A stretch of DNA of 64,000 nt from Melieria omissa (lineage: Eukaryota; Arthropoda; Insecta; Diptera; Ulidiidae). This document shows positions 34,028 through 46,310 of the stretch, in pieces. The stretch covers positions 88,764,783 through 88,828,782 of the forward strand of contig OZ020269.1 in NCBI GenBank assembly GCA_963971225.1, in the 5' to 3' direction. The notes under the pieces were generated by a model that was not told where the DNA came from, ran no database searches, and worked only from the letters and a program-made list of their open reading frames with translations. The first letter of the stretch is position 1, and each line of letters opens with the position of its first letter. The position numbers and the translations under genes were made by a program.

Positions 34028-34725
34028 GGCCAGGTTCCTCCAAAAAACACGTTTTTTTCAAAAAATTCTATTTATTGTTAAAAAACAATTTGAAAAGAAT
34101 TTTTTTTTACAAATAACAGTCCATACATTAAGCTATTAAAAAACAATTTTTTTTTTTTTTTTTTTATTATGACGGCTCCAAAAACAGCTGCTCAAACTCG
34201 TCCGATTTGCTGATGAGTGTCACCATTTCTTGGAAACGAATCATCTAAAAGCAAAAAGCAAAACAGTTTCATATTCTGTATCCAATTGTCTATGGTCGGA
34301 ACCAAAACGAAACATTTTCACCGAAAAACAAAAAAAATGGCGTACTTTTTAATTTTCGACCCTTTTTTTGCACTTTTGATTGTTAATAACTTTTTTAAAT
34401 AACAATGAATATTTTTGGTTGTGGTTCCGACCATAGAGAGACATTTTAAGAGTAGAATTCCGTTTGGTTCATGATGATAAGTGAAATAGTTTTGAAATAC
34501 GAGTGACACTCAGTTGAAAAAATTTAGTTCCGAGAAAAAGCCGATTAAACATTCGAGCGGGCGAATTCACCGCTTGAGCGCGCACCGTCCTCCCTTATCT
34601 CAACCTACTTCTAGGCAGCGCATACCTTCGGGACTAATTATACATCATTTCTAAGAGTATTTTCTAGCAATTTATAGAAAAAAAAAAATTTCGATTTTTT
34701 GAAAATTGTTTGGAGGAACCTGGCC
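34028..34725. mobile_element. TTAA MITE in the outer end of the inverted repeat
   Basis: Perfect 17-bp ends GGCCAGGTTCCTCCAAA in inverted orientation, with TTAA at 34024-34027 and 34726-34729. It is 698 bp and non-coding. The left arm of the surrounding inverted repeat has a single TTAA at the matching point, with the flank TATC continuing after it, so TTAA is the target duplication. Confidence 0.88.
34287..34440. repeat. Inner inverted repeat inside the MITE
   Basis: TCTATGGTCGGAACCAAAAC at one side faces GGTTCCGACCATAGA at the other, about 150 bp apart. It may be a second nested MITE or an internal fold of the host element. Confidence 0.6.
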
Positions 34726-34739
34726 TTAATATCTCTCTA

Positions 34740-36330
34740 ACTTCTACTCGTAAACAGTCGATTTGCATTGTGCCTACGAAATGTGTACCGGAAGTTACTC
34801 AAAATCGAAGTAAAGCAGTCTGCTCCCTTTGCATGTCTGGAAACATTTTCTATTGAACAGCGAAATTACAAACAACCCTCCCCGACTATAATTAGACGAC
34901 GATTGCGTTTCGTACATTTGCGCATGCGTGACGCTGTCTTTTGCCAGCCTGACCCGCACATCCCGTGTGCGCGCGTACGCGTATTTTTCTAATTATGCCA
35001 TTCCTGCATATTCCGGCGCGAGTACCTTTCGAATGCTCAAATTTTCACTCAGCAAAATGAAAAAAATAATGTCTCAAGGCAAAAAAATCAAATCACTCTA
35101 CGCCATGCGACCGAGTAATGTCTTCAAGATGTCGCTACTTCCCACGCTGCCACAGCAAACACGAATGGTCTCTCGTATTTAAATATCCCTTTGCCAACTG
35201 TGCGTACTAACTTCGGGTACTTCGGTTGTGTTGTTGGGGTAGGAAAAGCGGAAAATTTATGCGCACTTTAAATGACGCTCCCGGTCCTCTTGCATTACTT
35301 GGGACATGGCGGGAGCGTTGCAAACACTCGAAACTCACAAATGGCGCAGTGACATTGCCTTGTTGATCCTATTTAGGGAAATGTATATGGAATTAGTATG
35401 GAAGTATTGTGTGGGCGTCATGCACGACAATGTTGCAGCTGTCGCTTTGATGAAACACATAAGTTGTACTCTCGGTTTTACGTTATGGAGCACTTTTCGC
35501 CAAAGGAAAATGCTATGAATACTTATTTGCACAGTTTGTACTTGAATCGGTAATTTATAATTTGTACAGACCTCAGAAGACATATTTCAAATTTTTGAAT
35601 CTGTAGTCAAATTTTGCGGATTCTAGGTATGAACAATTTTTCAGTAGAACACCATCACACATTCTGCAGTCAACGTTGGTTTATAGCATTGAACTCAAAA
35701 AATTTATAATTTTCCAATCAATATTTGTTGAAAGCCAAAGTCTGTTGAAAAAACTCGATTACGTTTTTTGCAACCAGCATTTTCTCAACAATTTCCCAAT
35801 TAACTCTTTTTCCCCAACAGGCAATTTCCGCACTTTGAATCAAGCATTCTTGATGGCTTATCAGTTCAGCAGTGTGAGAAGCATTGGAAAACCGCAATCA
35901 GCAGCAAAAAATCGCACGCAGCAGATACTTTTTCTCAATGCTATAATTTGGAAAATGCAGTTCGTGTTTTTCACAGAGCTGTCACAGAGCTGTTAGTGTG
36001 ACCCGCAGGTTTTTTAATGGGTTGATCGACGACCGAACCGCACCACAGCTAAAAAACCAGGCAGCGCAAAAATGAAGGAGGAGGGCAGAGGAAATGACAT
36101 TCGTACACGCGATCGCCAGCGTTTTCAAGGATCACATAATGAATGTGTGTGAGTGCGCTGCTGGTGTCAATTGATAAGAGTGCACAAAAAATTGAACGTG
36201 TGGTAAAAATCGAATGAAAATGTGGAAAATTGTGAAAGTGAATAGTTCAGGGAAACATTTTCACACAGAATACGTTGCATTGGCCTAAGGGGGGTGACAC
36301 GTACAACCAACCATTCAATGTGAGCTCGTA
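34740..36330. other. Unique-looking DNA
   Basis: GC-richer in parts (34860-34990, 35210-35460), with no recognised exon. The 35306-35518 frame starts with ATG (MAGALQTLETHKW...) but has no known domain. Confidence 0.35.
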
Positions 36331-36689
36331 GTGAATGCAATTTTTTATGAGGGCAAAGGTTTTTATGTGTTTTGTCTTAATTAGCGCAATCAGCTTTTAT
36401 TTATTGCTGTATCAAAAGTGTTTAGTTACGTTCGTTTGTCTGCCTCAGTACCGAAAACATTGAACCTCGTCAAAATAAAACTTGGTGTGAAGAATGTAGA
36501 GATCAAACATTTTTTTAAAAACATGAGTTTTTGCTTCAATCCATTTAAAAAACCATTTTAAGTTTCCAAGAAGGTTATCAACATGTTAAGGTCGAAAAAC
36601 TTGAACTACTCCTAAAGCTCTACAATTGATCACACATTTTGGATTAGATTCCTTCCAATCGGAGACCGAAAAAAGTCCCATTGTGGGCC

Positions 36690-37497
36690 ACTTGCAGTAT
36701 TCAACTGTTTTGGAAGAACCTAGCAAGGTCCTCCTGACCTATACGGCTATAATAAGACTCGTCCTATCCTACAAATCGGTGGTCTAAATGAGCAGACTCT
36801 CCCTAGCAGGAGTCAGGAGAACCTTGTGCAAACTGTAGCGTACTAGGGCCATGTGTTGTACGGGAGCTTTCCCGACTACTTCTGCCCCGTCGCTAGATAC
36901 CCTGGTTAATCTGCCTCCACTTAATGTTTTCGTCCAAGGAGAACCCCTCAAGGCCATCCGAAGTTTAAAATAGAGTGGTCAATGGTATGGCGACTGTTCC
37001 TCACTTGATAATAGCGCTGACACCGACATCGATCTTTTGGTCATATCCATGTCCCTTGACTTCATGCCTTCAATTGTCATACTAAAAACGCGGGTGGATA
37101 GCCCTCTAACCACCTCTACGCTAGTCAAGTCCGGCTAAACTATGTCGGCAAACATAATGGTCTGGCGCTTACTTGGGTCCCGGGACACGCAGGAAACACC
37201 CGAGTAATGCGCCCTCTGGCTCCCTAACTAAAATCGGCCCTTAGCCTGTTTTGTCCCTCCCATCCGCAGCCATCAAAGCCACTGTTAACAAATGAGTCAA
37301 TGTGACCCAAGAGCGAGCATGGTAGGCTTAGAGCGGCTGCAAGTGGACGAAACTTATGCTTATTGCCATCTTTGGCAAATGCTCACAGTTTCCCCTGTCA
37401 CTATGCAGAAGGGACTGTAGGTCTGCCTCTGGGAGGACGATAAGACGGCGGACCACTTTTTATGAGTCTGCCCCGCGTACACCCGAGTCAGCTTTTC
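36690..37497 (+). pseudogene. Decayed non-LTR retrotransposon ORF2, second copy
   Basis: Broken frames give LLTYTAIIRLVLSYKS (after the RT domain), LVNLPPLNVFVQGE, then ALTWVPGHAGNTRV (the last RNase H motif) and finally CLWEDDKTADHFL and VCPAYTRV (terminal cysteine motif). Stops and frameshifts are frequent. It is unlike the copy at 3290, so it is a different LINE family. Confidence 0.75.
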
Positions 37498-37499
37498 GA

Positions 37500-37926
37500 T
37501 GTTTGGGACTCATGTGAGGAGAAGCGACCACCTTCAACTTCTCAAAGAAGCGTATCAGATTTAATAGTTCAGCTTCCATATAGAACGAGGCAATGGTATA
37601 GGAAGTGTTCTATCGTCTCTGTTTCTTCTTTATCACTGAAAGAAAGAGCTTCTTGTGATGGCTTCAATGACCAACCTGATAAAAGAACGATTCACAAACT
37701 ATATAGACTTGTCCTCTTTATTGATCATCTCGGCCACATGGAACGGCATGTACCAAATACCACCACATTGTTCCAGAAAGATTATATAGCGTTGAATGCT
37801 CTCCTGTCAATGTCTAGAAACAGAACAGAAATTAGAGAATGCACAACGATGTATATTTCACGGTTAGTGAACTCAGCACCCTTTTTGACATCTCCTTACA
37901 ATCTTGGATTCTCAACAGTTGATTAA
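37500..37926 (+). other. 142-codon open stretch of unknown origin
   Basis: The frame that starts in the LINE tail stays open to 37926. Past the LINE motif it reads IVQLPYRTRQWYRKC ... NRTEIRECTTMY ... FLTSPYNLGFSTVD, with mixed, protein-like composition. No family was recognised. It could be a fragment of a host exon or another element. Confidence 0.2.
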
Positions 37927-39400
37927 AGCGCCGCAAAAGCAGTCTGTTTATTCACGAAAATTGTGATTCAAGAGGGTGGTAAACCACTTTGTAGTACTAT
38001 TACAACTATGTACCTTCTAGATGACGTGAATCTCTGCCAACAAAGTAAGTACTAAATATTATCTTGTACTTTTAGTATTCTATAAATGTACTAGGTTTAC
38101 GAAAAGCTATACTTGAAAAGGTCCTGTGGTGATTTAGATTAAAGATATTAAACATTCTCGCCAACACGACAATCCAAATATGCTAACCATGTAATGAGAA
38201 GAATAATAAAAAATGTTTAGTCGACCACTTTTTCATCAAAAATGAATTGTGCCATTGCTTTTCCTATCCAAGTATAGAAAAACATCCGCCAAGTGATTCG
38301 AAAAATTGCAAAGCAAAAATTTGTTATTATCACAATTACCTGTCTTTCAGGCTCTGATTCGAGTACAGAGTAACAGATAGTGGTACATCACAGGTTCGAA
38401 GGTGGCTCGTAGTCATAATTCGAGAAAAAAACATTAGATCACATCCTTGTAAAATTTTTTGTTTTTTCTTTCAATAGAGTTCGAAGCCAAACTATTATTA
38501 CAGACACAGATACCACCAGAGCTCAATGATACAAATTTATAAAACTTATCACTATTCATGGACTTTGTTATAGAAAATGAAAATTCCGTCCAGGAAGAAA
38601 ATTAAACTTTATTCTATCCACTTTAACGAAAACTTCAGGATTTAATCTTTCATCTGTGTTTAACCTAATTGTGAAGATACAAAGCAATTTGGGTGCGATT
38701 TGAAGTCTAACTCCAGATTCACTCGAGCTTTGAACAACAGTAGCTCATTCCTTTCTCCCGTATACAACTTATCCCTTAATTCTTCTTCAGTTTTGACTTA
38801 TTTCTGGCGTTTAAATTAAATTTTGAGCTTCGGTGTATTCAGAGGCCTGTCGTAGAATTCTATGGCATCTATTTTCGTGATACATTTCTTTATTAAAAGT
38901 TCTGTTTCAGAGGAAATTGTTTGGCTTTTAGGAAAAATGGCTCTATTGACCCATAAAAATGGGAGCTAGAGTGTTAAAATGTTTCAAAAAAATGGTTTTC
39001 GTAATATTTCACATCAAATTACTAAACAGATTATGTACCTTAAATGTTAGGTCACATGGTTTTCGTACGCCAATTCACCATAAGAATGTGAAAAGAGGGG
39101 TAAACTTAGACCCACCACTGCGACCCACAGTTGTATGCCAACTTCAAACAGTGAACTGAAAGCTTTGTATGGACCATGTCGACTACATTACTCCCCAAAA
39201 AGACTTCTTTAGTTAATGTTTATTTAGTTCAGACTCAAACCTGAGACCTTCTTGTCAACTGTGGCTGCTTCGAACTATTCTCTTTTGCTACTACCAAATC
39301 TGTATTATATTAGATATATTTAGTGGAAATTACAATTTAACCCTTGACACATTGAACAATTTGAACATTTGAACTGAATTGAATATAAAATCAAATAAAA
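37927..39400. other. AT-rich DNA without recognised features
   Basis: Nothing recognised. Confidence 0.4.
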
Positions 39401-40568
39401 AGTTACGACGCACTTACCCCAACGGCGATTAATAGTTTTCACTCAGCTGAAATGAAGCCAGCTGATTACATTTGACGGCACACCAAAGTTAGCCAACATT
39501 TTTCTCCGATACTGCTCCTCGTCGTTTCCGCCCTGTGTTACGCCCTCATACTCGAATGTGGCTGCCACGCTCGCGCAGTTGTGCTCGTTAACCCTTTTCA
39601 AGCCAGCCGCGTATTCGATTCGCCCGCATCGAACATAGAACTACACACCTGACTGACTGCGCTGTCTTTGAGGCTTCCGCTCCTTGGCAGCATTTATTGC
39701 ATGATTTTGATTTGTATTTATTTTTTGTCTCAATGTCGAAGTTGAATGTTGGCGTTGCATACCTGCAGGATTTTACGCTGTGATTAGCATGGGAAATCGC
39801 TACTCCACCACATGTCTGTCTGGCTGCCAATTCAATTGCAACCCTTTTGCATGTCGCTATTTCGGCTCTCGAATTCATGGCCATTTCAATCGTTGGTTCT
39901 TTTATTCATTGATTTATTTGTTTGCACATTGCGTCATTGAAATGGAAATGGCATAGTTTTGTGTGAAAATTTCCATGCATGAAATGTTTGCGTTTGCATT
40001 TTTGATGAATTGCGTTGGGTTGTGGTGCATTCGTGCGCTGCTTGCTTGCATTCAGTCTAAAGTCAACGACAGCAGGTTGTTGTTGCTTTTGTGGTTTTTA
40101 TATATTTTGATTTGGCTTTGTTGCATCGATTGTGTTGGCGGTTTTCCCACGCTTACGGCTCCTGCAGGAATTGCGTCGCATTAAATGTGACAGACAAATT
40201 GTTGGGGCTGAAATTGATGGCGGAATGGATTCAGTTGAAGTGTACGAATGGCATAAGGAAGGATTAGTGTATGATTGGAAATTTCACTGCGCAGCATTTA
40301 AATAAGCAAAAACAGTTTGTGAAGAATATATAGGGAATAGGGACTTTTGCTTGAGGCTTTAGAAGAATTCTTATGAAAATTTAGTCTTGGCGCATTGGAA
40401 GACGCTTTAGGCATTCGGGAGCCGGATGGATGCATTTAATTCTAGTTTTTCGGAGAAGATTACTGCTCCTACACCGCATTCCATCTGCGTAGATTGTGGC
40501 GCCCAGGTTATTCAGGATACTTCCTATTTTCCATTCCAGGCGAAAGGCAATACGGATGTCGTAGTTAT
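39401..40568. other. Unique-looking island
   Basis: GC-richer DNA. Frames at 39588-39884 (minus) and 39963-40184 (plus) have no domain. The minus frame 40381-40584 looks protein-like (...YADGMRCRSSNLLRKTRIKC...) but was not identified. Confidence 0.35.
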
Positions 40569-41500
40569 TTAACCCTTTAGACACCGAATTTTACCCTGTG
40601 TCTCAATATTACTTTTTGATATTTGAATCTTGAAACATTGAAGAAGTGTGCACACGACATTTGAAGTCGTCGCGCCTCTTTGTTAGAGTTCTAGAGTTTA
40701 CTTTTAAACAATTTAGCTTAAAAGAGTTAAATAAATTGTTTGTCAATATTTCTTAATCACAGAAAAATTATATAATATTTATGGAAAAATACAAAATTAT
40801 CACTTTATATTTTATTTTATATTATTTTATTTTATTTTATTTTGTATTATTTTTTTGTTTTACTTTATTTTATTTTGTTTAATTTTTTTTGTTTTATTTT
40901 ATTTATTTAATTTTATTTTATTTTATTTTATTTTATTTTATTTTATTTTATTTTATTTTATTTTATTTTATTTTATTTTATTTTATTTTATTTTATTTTA
41001 TTTAATTTTATTTAATTTTATTTTATTTTATTTTATTTATTTTATTTTATTTTATTTTATTTTATTTTATTTTATTTTATTTTATTCATTTTATTTATTT
41101 TGTTTATTTTATTTATTTTATTTATTTTATTTATTTTATTTATTTTATTTATTTTATGATATTTTATATTATTTTATTTTATTTTATTTTATTTTATTTT
41201 ATTTTATTTTATTTTATTTTATTTATTTTATTTTATTTTATTTTATTTTATTTTATTTAACCATTATTAAAATCGTAGACTTCAATTAGGACACAATTTT
41301 TCACTGATCTCGCTGCAAATTATTGGAAATTATTTTGGGAATAACAGTACAAAGTTTATAATGTGCTTTGAATTCACTTCTAAAAATATTAATTTGTTGG
41401 TGCCTACTTAAATTGAACCCATAAATCAATCGTAGTTTTTGCTATAAGATGACAAATAGGTGAAGTTGCTCTCAGGCAACTTTGGGGTCGAAAGGGTTAA
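40569..41500. mobile_element. TTAA MITE enclosing a giant TTTTA microsatellite
   Basis: TTAA at 40569-40572 and 41497-41500. Ends are CCCTTTAGACACC and (reverse complement) CCCTTTCGACCCC, 11 of 13 matching. The ends resemble those of the 791-936 element. Roughly half of its 924 bp is microsatellite. Confidence 0.65.
40805..41260 (+). repeat. TTTTA pentanucleotide microsatellite, about 455 bp
   Basis: Long arrays of ATTTT with interspersed ATTT units. The 144-codon Phe/Leu/Tyr frame across it is not a gene. Confidence 0.95.
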
Positions 41501-41528
41501 GAACATTCAACGTCAAAGGTTTTAAAAA

Positions 41529-41650
41529 ACATTTGCAGTACCTAGTCATCCTTGCGCACTAAACAATTTATCGTTTTTAAATTCGAAGGACATTTTCAAT
41601 ACCTATTCGTCCTTGCGCAATAAAAAAATTATTGTTTTTAAATTCTATTC
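41529..41650 (+). repeat. 61-bp tandem duplication
   Basis: ACATTTGCAGTACCTAGTCA at 41529 and ACATTTTCAATACCTATTCG at 41590 start two units sharing TCCTTGCGCA and GTTTTTAAATTC. Confidence 0.7.
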
Positions 41651-41959
41651 TATTATTGTTTTTAAATTCTAGGGAAGTTTATCTTTCATTTTATAATTTT
41701 TTTAATTTTTTAAATATTGATGTCCTTGAAATTCCAAAGTCCTTTTAAAGAAAATTCTGACTTCGGAGAGAAAAACTAAAAACGCAGTTTTACCATATTT
41801 GGAATCTAGTTTTGCGCGTATGCCGATTTTTTTGTATGTAAAATTGGCTAGTTTTACTTTTTTCTCTGTTCGTAATACATAAAAATCACGCCATCACATC
41901 ATCATCACATCACATCTTCGCCTATTTTGCCATTTTCCATGCAATTTTCTGCTGCTCTC

Positions 41960-42870
41960 AGCTCTCACAAATCTACCAAATGGACTTTATAAATTCTGGC
42001 TCCATTACTTATCGGCCAAAGGACATCTGAGTGCGTTCAATTGCACTTAGTGTGGCTAATCAAAATCTCTTAATGCCAACAACAACAACAATACGAACAA
42101 CAATTGCAACATTAGTCGAGGGTAATCGGAGCTGCCGAAAATATTGAACGACCGTCAAAGTGTGGGCAACAAAGTGAAAAAAGGGCACATAATAAAAAAA
42201 TTAACGCGAAGCTGTACCAAAAAATAGAAGGCCACACGAAAAATCTCAGTCTTGATAACAAAAACAACAAAAACAAAAAATAATAGCAACAACAGCAGCA
42301 TTGACTTTAACAACGCCTGTCTCACAAACTGCCACAGCGGCAATGAGTGGCCCTTTTTTTTGCTGCTGCTGCTGCTGTCGCTGTCGTTGCTGTTGCAGTT
42401 GCCCGGTTTTGGCCAAAAAGGTGCAGCATCTTTTTTTTATTTTTATTTTTGGTTGGTTCGACAGTCTCGCCGCTAAGCTAAAAAATAGAAAAGCAGGGTC
42501 AACGTTTGCTTACCTGCTGTGAAATGTACGTTTATGCATTTTTTTGCTTTGGTTGCTCGCTTAGATTGCACGGCCACTGCGTTGGCTGCGACTGGCGGCT
42601 GGCGAACGCATCGGAACTGGTTTTCGCTGTTGATTGCATTTGCGTGGCGACGCAATGAAATGGCTCGAAAATTTGTGAAAAAAGATTAACTTCTTGCAGC
42701 TTCTTGGCATATGTCCGAACGGGGGGAATCGGGAATTAGGGCCGCCGAGTGCAGTGTTGACGTTGAAGCGTTGCGGCCTGCTTTCCAATTCCACGAGCCG
42801 ATTTTTGGTGGCTGTGCGCTTGATTGGCGACAACGAACGGCCAGTGGCGTGGCCAGTGAAGATTTCGTTT
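41960..42870. other. Unique-looking island
   Basis: CAACAACAA at 42077 and CTGCTGCTGCTGCTGTCGCTG at 42361. No exon was recognised. Confidence 0.4.
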
Positions 42871-43619
42871 AATTTGAAAACTTATAATAACAGAAAACAT
42901 AGCAGGACTAAGTGCAGGGTGACTGATTGGTTAAAGGAAGGGTTGAAGAGTTGTTCGGCATCCTGGAAGTATGGAAATGTTAAGCAAAGATTTCGACTTT
43001 TTTATGTTCAGGGACACATTTCGACATTTCAAAAGAATTTAAAATATTTTATGCAATTTTTGTATAAAATAAATTGGTTCCAAAAGACTTCAACAACAAC
43101 TTTAGCCATCATTAGAGCTTAAAAATTTTGTCAAAATTAAATACGAATTACTTTAGTCCAAATTGAGAGCGCCACTGCACTCCGTCGCATTGAACCTGCA
43201 GCATGTTTAATCCAATCAGAGTGCACATGAAATCGAAGGAAGTCACTGTCACACAAACAACAACAATAACAACAACAACAACAACATTCATAAATAATGG
43301 TATAAATTGCCTAAAGTCACAAGAAAATCAAAACCATACGAAAAGAAACGAAACAAAAAACCGGTAACCCGCCTACAAAAATGACAATCACGCGCAGCAA
43401 AATAACAAATTCTTGACAATTAGATGCGATGCGTTTTACCACCACTAAAGCATTGTGGTTGGGACCTGAAGTGTAAAACACAAAATTATATATATGAGAA
43501 ATGTATAAATGTACAAACAGAGATGGAGTTGTGTCTCGAAGGAAATCCATATTTGAAATCTCTGAACAAAACAAACTTTATTAAATATATCAGATTTTTG
43601 GTAAATATTTACTACAGTT

Positions 43620-43990
43620 AAAACTTAAAACTTATATTTGTATCGATTAAAAAACGATTTCTATACATATTCATTCTTTGTCCTTACTGACTGATTCAGC
43701 TTCGCTCAGACCGAACCGCTAAAGCTACAAACACGAAATTTAAAACAATTCTTGAAAAATTAATCACCGCTAAGAGGGGATTTTTTTAAGTTCGAGGTGT
43801 AAAGAGGCAAAGCATGGGTTAAAGTGTTGTACGAAGAAACTTAATTTTTTTGGGCCTATTGATTTCAAACTTTTGATGAAAAAAACGCCAAATCAAAAAT
43901 AATTCGACACGTATTTTTTTTTAGTTTTTCGAAAATCAAAACCGAACGAGGTCAATAATGGGTTAAGTTAATGGGTTATACGAGAATACC
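43620..43990 (-). mobile_element. Fragment of the tandem-repeat element found at 52967-54240
   Basis: The reverse complement shows one unit of the array (TTAACCCATTATTGACC, TTTTGATTTTCGAAAAAC, GTGTCGAATTATTTTTGA, AAATCAATAGGCCC), a start of the next unit, then TTTTTCAAGAATTG, AAATTTCGTGTTTGTAGCTT and TGAATCAGTCAGT. The order equals the right end of the 52967-54240 element. Confidence 0.7.
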
Positions 43991-44059
43991 ATTAACTAAA
44001 AGCCAACGAATCTTCAGAATAGAAAGGATATAGTCACCAGGAGTAAGTTTGTTGACTAC

Positions 44060-44330
44060 GACAGACCGCTGGACGACTCATCTACTCCGTCTTGGGAACG
44101 AAAAGAGGCTCGATTGGTAATGGAATGTGCATGAACAATCGGCGCGATAAACCAAACAAGTATAAAAGGCAGCAGTGTGCAGCGCAGGAAGTCGAGTCTG
44201 TGTTGAGCCAGCAAAGGGGAAACATGCAATAGTAGTAGTAACAAGTGTAAATTTGTAAATAAAGCGATTGTTGGTTTTTGACCGCGTTTGCGCTTAGTAA
44301 CTGAAGTAGTTTTATTTTCAAGCACAATCC
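44060..44330 (+). promoter_or_regulatory. LTR-like core promoter and poly(A) signal (possible solo LTR)
   Basis: TATAAAAGG at 44161-44169 is followed about 90 bp later by AATAAA at 44258-44263, with no ORF between. That compact layout is typical of insect LTRs (U3-R-U5). I could not set TG...CA termini or a target duplication, so a host TATA promoter is the alternative. Confidence 0.3.
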
Positions 44331-44779
44331 AAAACGAACTTGTAGAGAAGTCATTTTCGTAACAGTATTTTGTGAAATCTTTGGTCTATGCGAATAAACC
44401 TCAAACAATTTCTGATCTCAATGCCACATCTTTGTTCTAATGGCACAAAAATCTCTTGAAAAGAGCGAGGGTCTGCAATAAGTGGTGCGGGGACCATATG
44501 CCGAATATATTTTTTCATTCTTAATTGGAAAATGTTTACTTTACAATGCAATAAAAATGTAATGTGTAATGTAAAATTGTAGAAAATTTTAGGTAAGAAT
44601 AGGTAGTAGCGTATGCCAGTAGTTCGTCTAAGCAGCGAACAAAAAAAAAACAATAACGAAAGTACGAAAAAGCAAAACAAAATAGTAATCAATCTCCAAC
44701 ATTGGAGATTGTAATGCAACGACATCGGCTCCCGGTTCAGTTATCTCAACTGCAAACAGCAACCAGAAGTCATCAGTCA

Positions 44780-46310
44780 GTTATTATTGTTATTGTTGCA
44801 TTTTCACAATCCCCCCCGCCCCCTTCCCGGTCGTTAGCTCACTTCGAATGCTTTGATTAGGCCCCAAAGCGATCCAACAGCAAACGCGCGACGTGGGGTG
44901 CAGGCAGTGTTTGCATGTTTTGGAGCAACTTGCCGCCATTTGCCCAACGCGTTGCTTGTTCGCTGTCTGTGCGACCATCATGTCTGTCGCTGCAGCGTCA
45001 ATGGTCCATTTGGCTAAATGCGCTGCAGTGCGCGGCTTAATTGGATGCAGCACATTTCGTGGCTTTGCTTTTGCGTTTTCGAATTTTCGACTGTTCGCTG
45101 TTCGATTGTCGACGTTGGCCGCCACACTTTTGCGCTTCATTGGTTTTTGGAGTCGTTGTGTGTGTGTGTGTCTTATTTTTTGCTTCGTCTCTATGGTCAA
45201 CTTTGGGCCATAGAAATGTGTTGTTGTTGTTGTTATATTGCACGCAGCAGCCACGCATTTACGCCGTTTTGGTTGACTTTTAAGTTGCAGAGCAATGGCG
45301 GCTACGGCAGCAACGCATCAACCATTGGCCAGTGTTGCCTTTTAAAAGTCAATGACTTTTTAGGCGCTTTTCGAGGTGTTCATTGTTGTTGTGCTTTTTG
45401 GCCATTAGCGTTGGCCTTTGCGCTGCTGCGGCTTAACAATGCAGCCGCGTCGTGTGCGAGTGGACACCCGCTGCAGGGTCGATTGGTGAGGGGGCCAGGG
45501 AAGCGACTGCACTGCAATATGTTGTTGGCTTTATTTTTATTGTATTTTTTGAAGGAAATTTGAAATTTGATTTGCTTGCATTTTTTACATGTTTTTTGTT
45601 TTGGCGGTTGGCTGCCGCCGCTTTTGTTGTTGTTGTCATTTTTTTGGTGTATTCATTAGTTGTAATGTTGTTGTTATTTGTATTTTTTTGGTTCACTTCA
45701 TTTCATTTTTGGTTTAATTTAAAATTTTTGTTAAACGTCAAACTTTGCGGTTAGTTGTGGTCGGCGCTATATGTAAGAAGGGGTCGGGAGGGCAGAAGGA
45801 AAGGAGCGACAACAACTAATTTATTGCATGTTCGTAAATGGTGTTTGAGATTCTTTGAAGGTGATTAGAGAAAAACACTTTTTTTCGGTGGGCTGCTGTT
45901 GAATTGCATTTTTGTTGTTGCTATTGTTCATTGTTAATAATGTTGTTGTTATTGTATGACGTTGCTAATGGCTGTTCTTGTTGGTGTTGTTGTTGTGACT
46001 GTTGCTTTTACTTTGGTGTTGTTAGTGTTGTTGTTTTTGTTGTTGTTGTTGTTACATTTAGTGTTGAATTGTTGCTATAATGAGTTGGTCTAGTCGGTTC
46101 TTGTTGCTGTTGTTGTTTTTTTTGCCTATTATTTTTATTGTTTTATGTTGTTGTAGCCTTCTTGTCGCTTTAATTTTTTTGTATATTTTTTTGGCTTTCG
46201 TTTTTTTTTTTGTTGGCTCTGTTAATGAAGCCATGATTTTGCTTCGAGCTTTTGTTTTCCTTCCCATCTTGCATCCATCGTTTTGGTTTATCTAATTTGT
46301 GCTAAATTCT
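44780..46310. other. Unique-looking island with TTG tracts
   Basis: TTGTTGTTG arrays at 45220-45240 and 45900-46150 and a GTGTGTGTG run at 45157. The 181-codon plus frame at 45018-45563 overlaps frames on both strands and is not called. Confidence 0.4.

Noticed and set aside
40855..41289. 144-codon protein rich in Phe, Leu and Tyr
   Set aside because: Pure translation of the TTTTA microsatellite.
45018..45563. 181-codon Cys/Leu/Phe-rich frame
   Set aside because: Arises from TTG repeats, with several overlapping alternatives and no domain.
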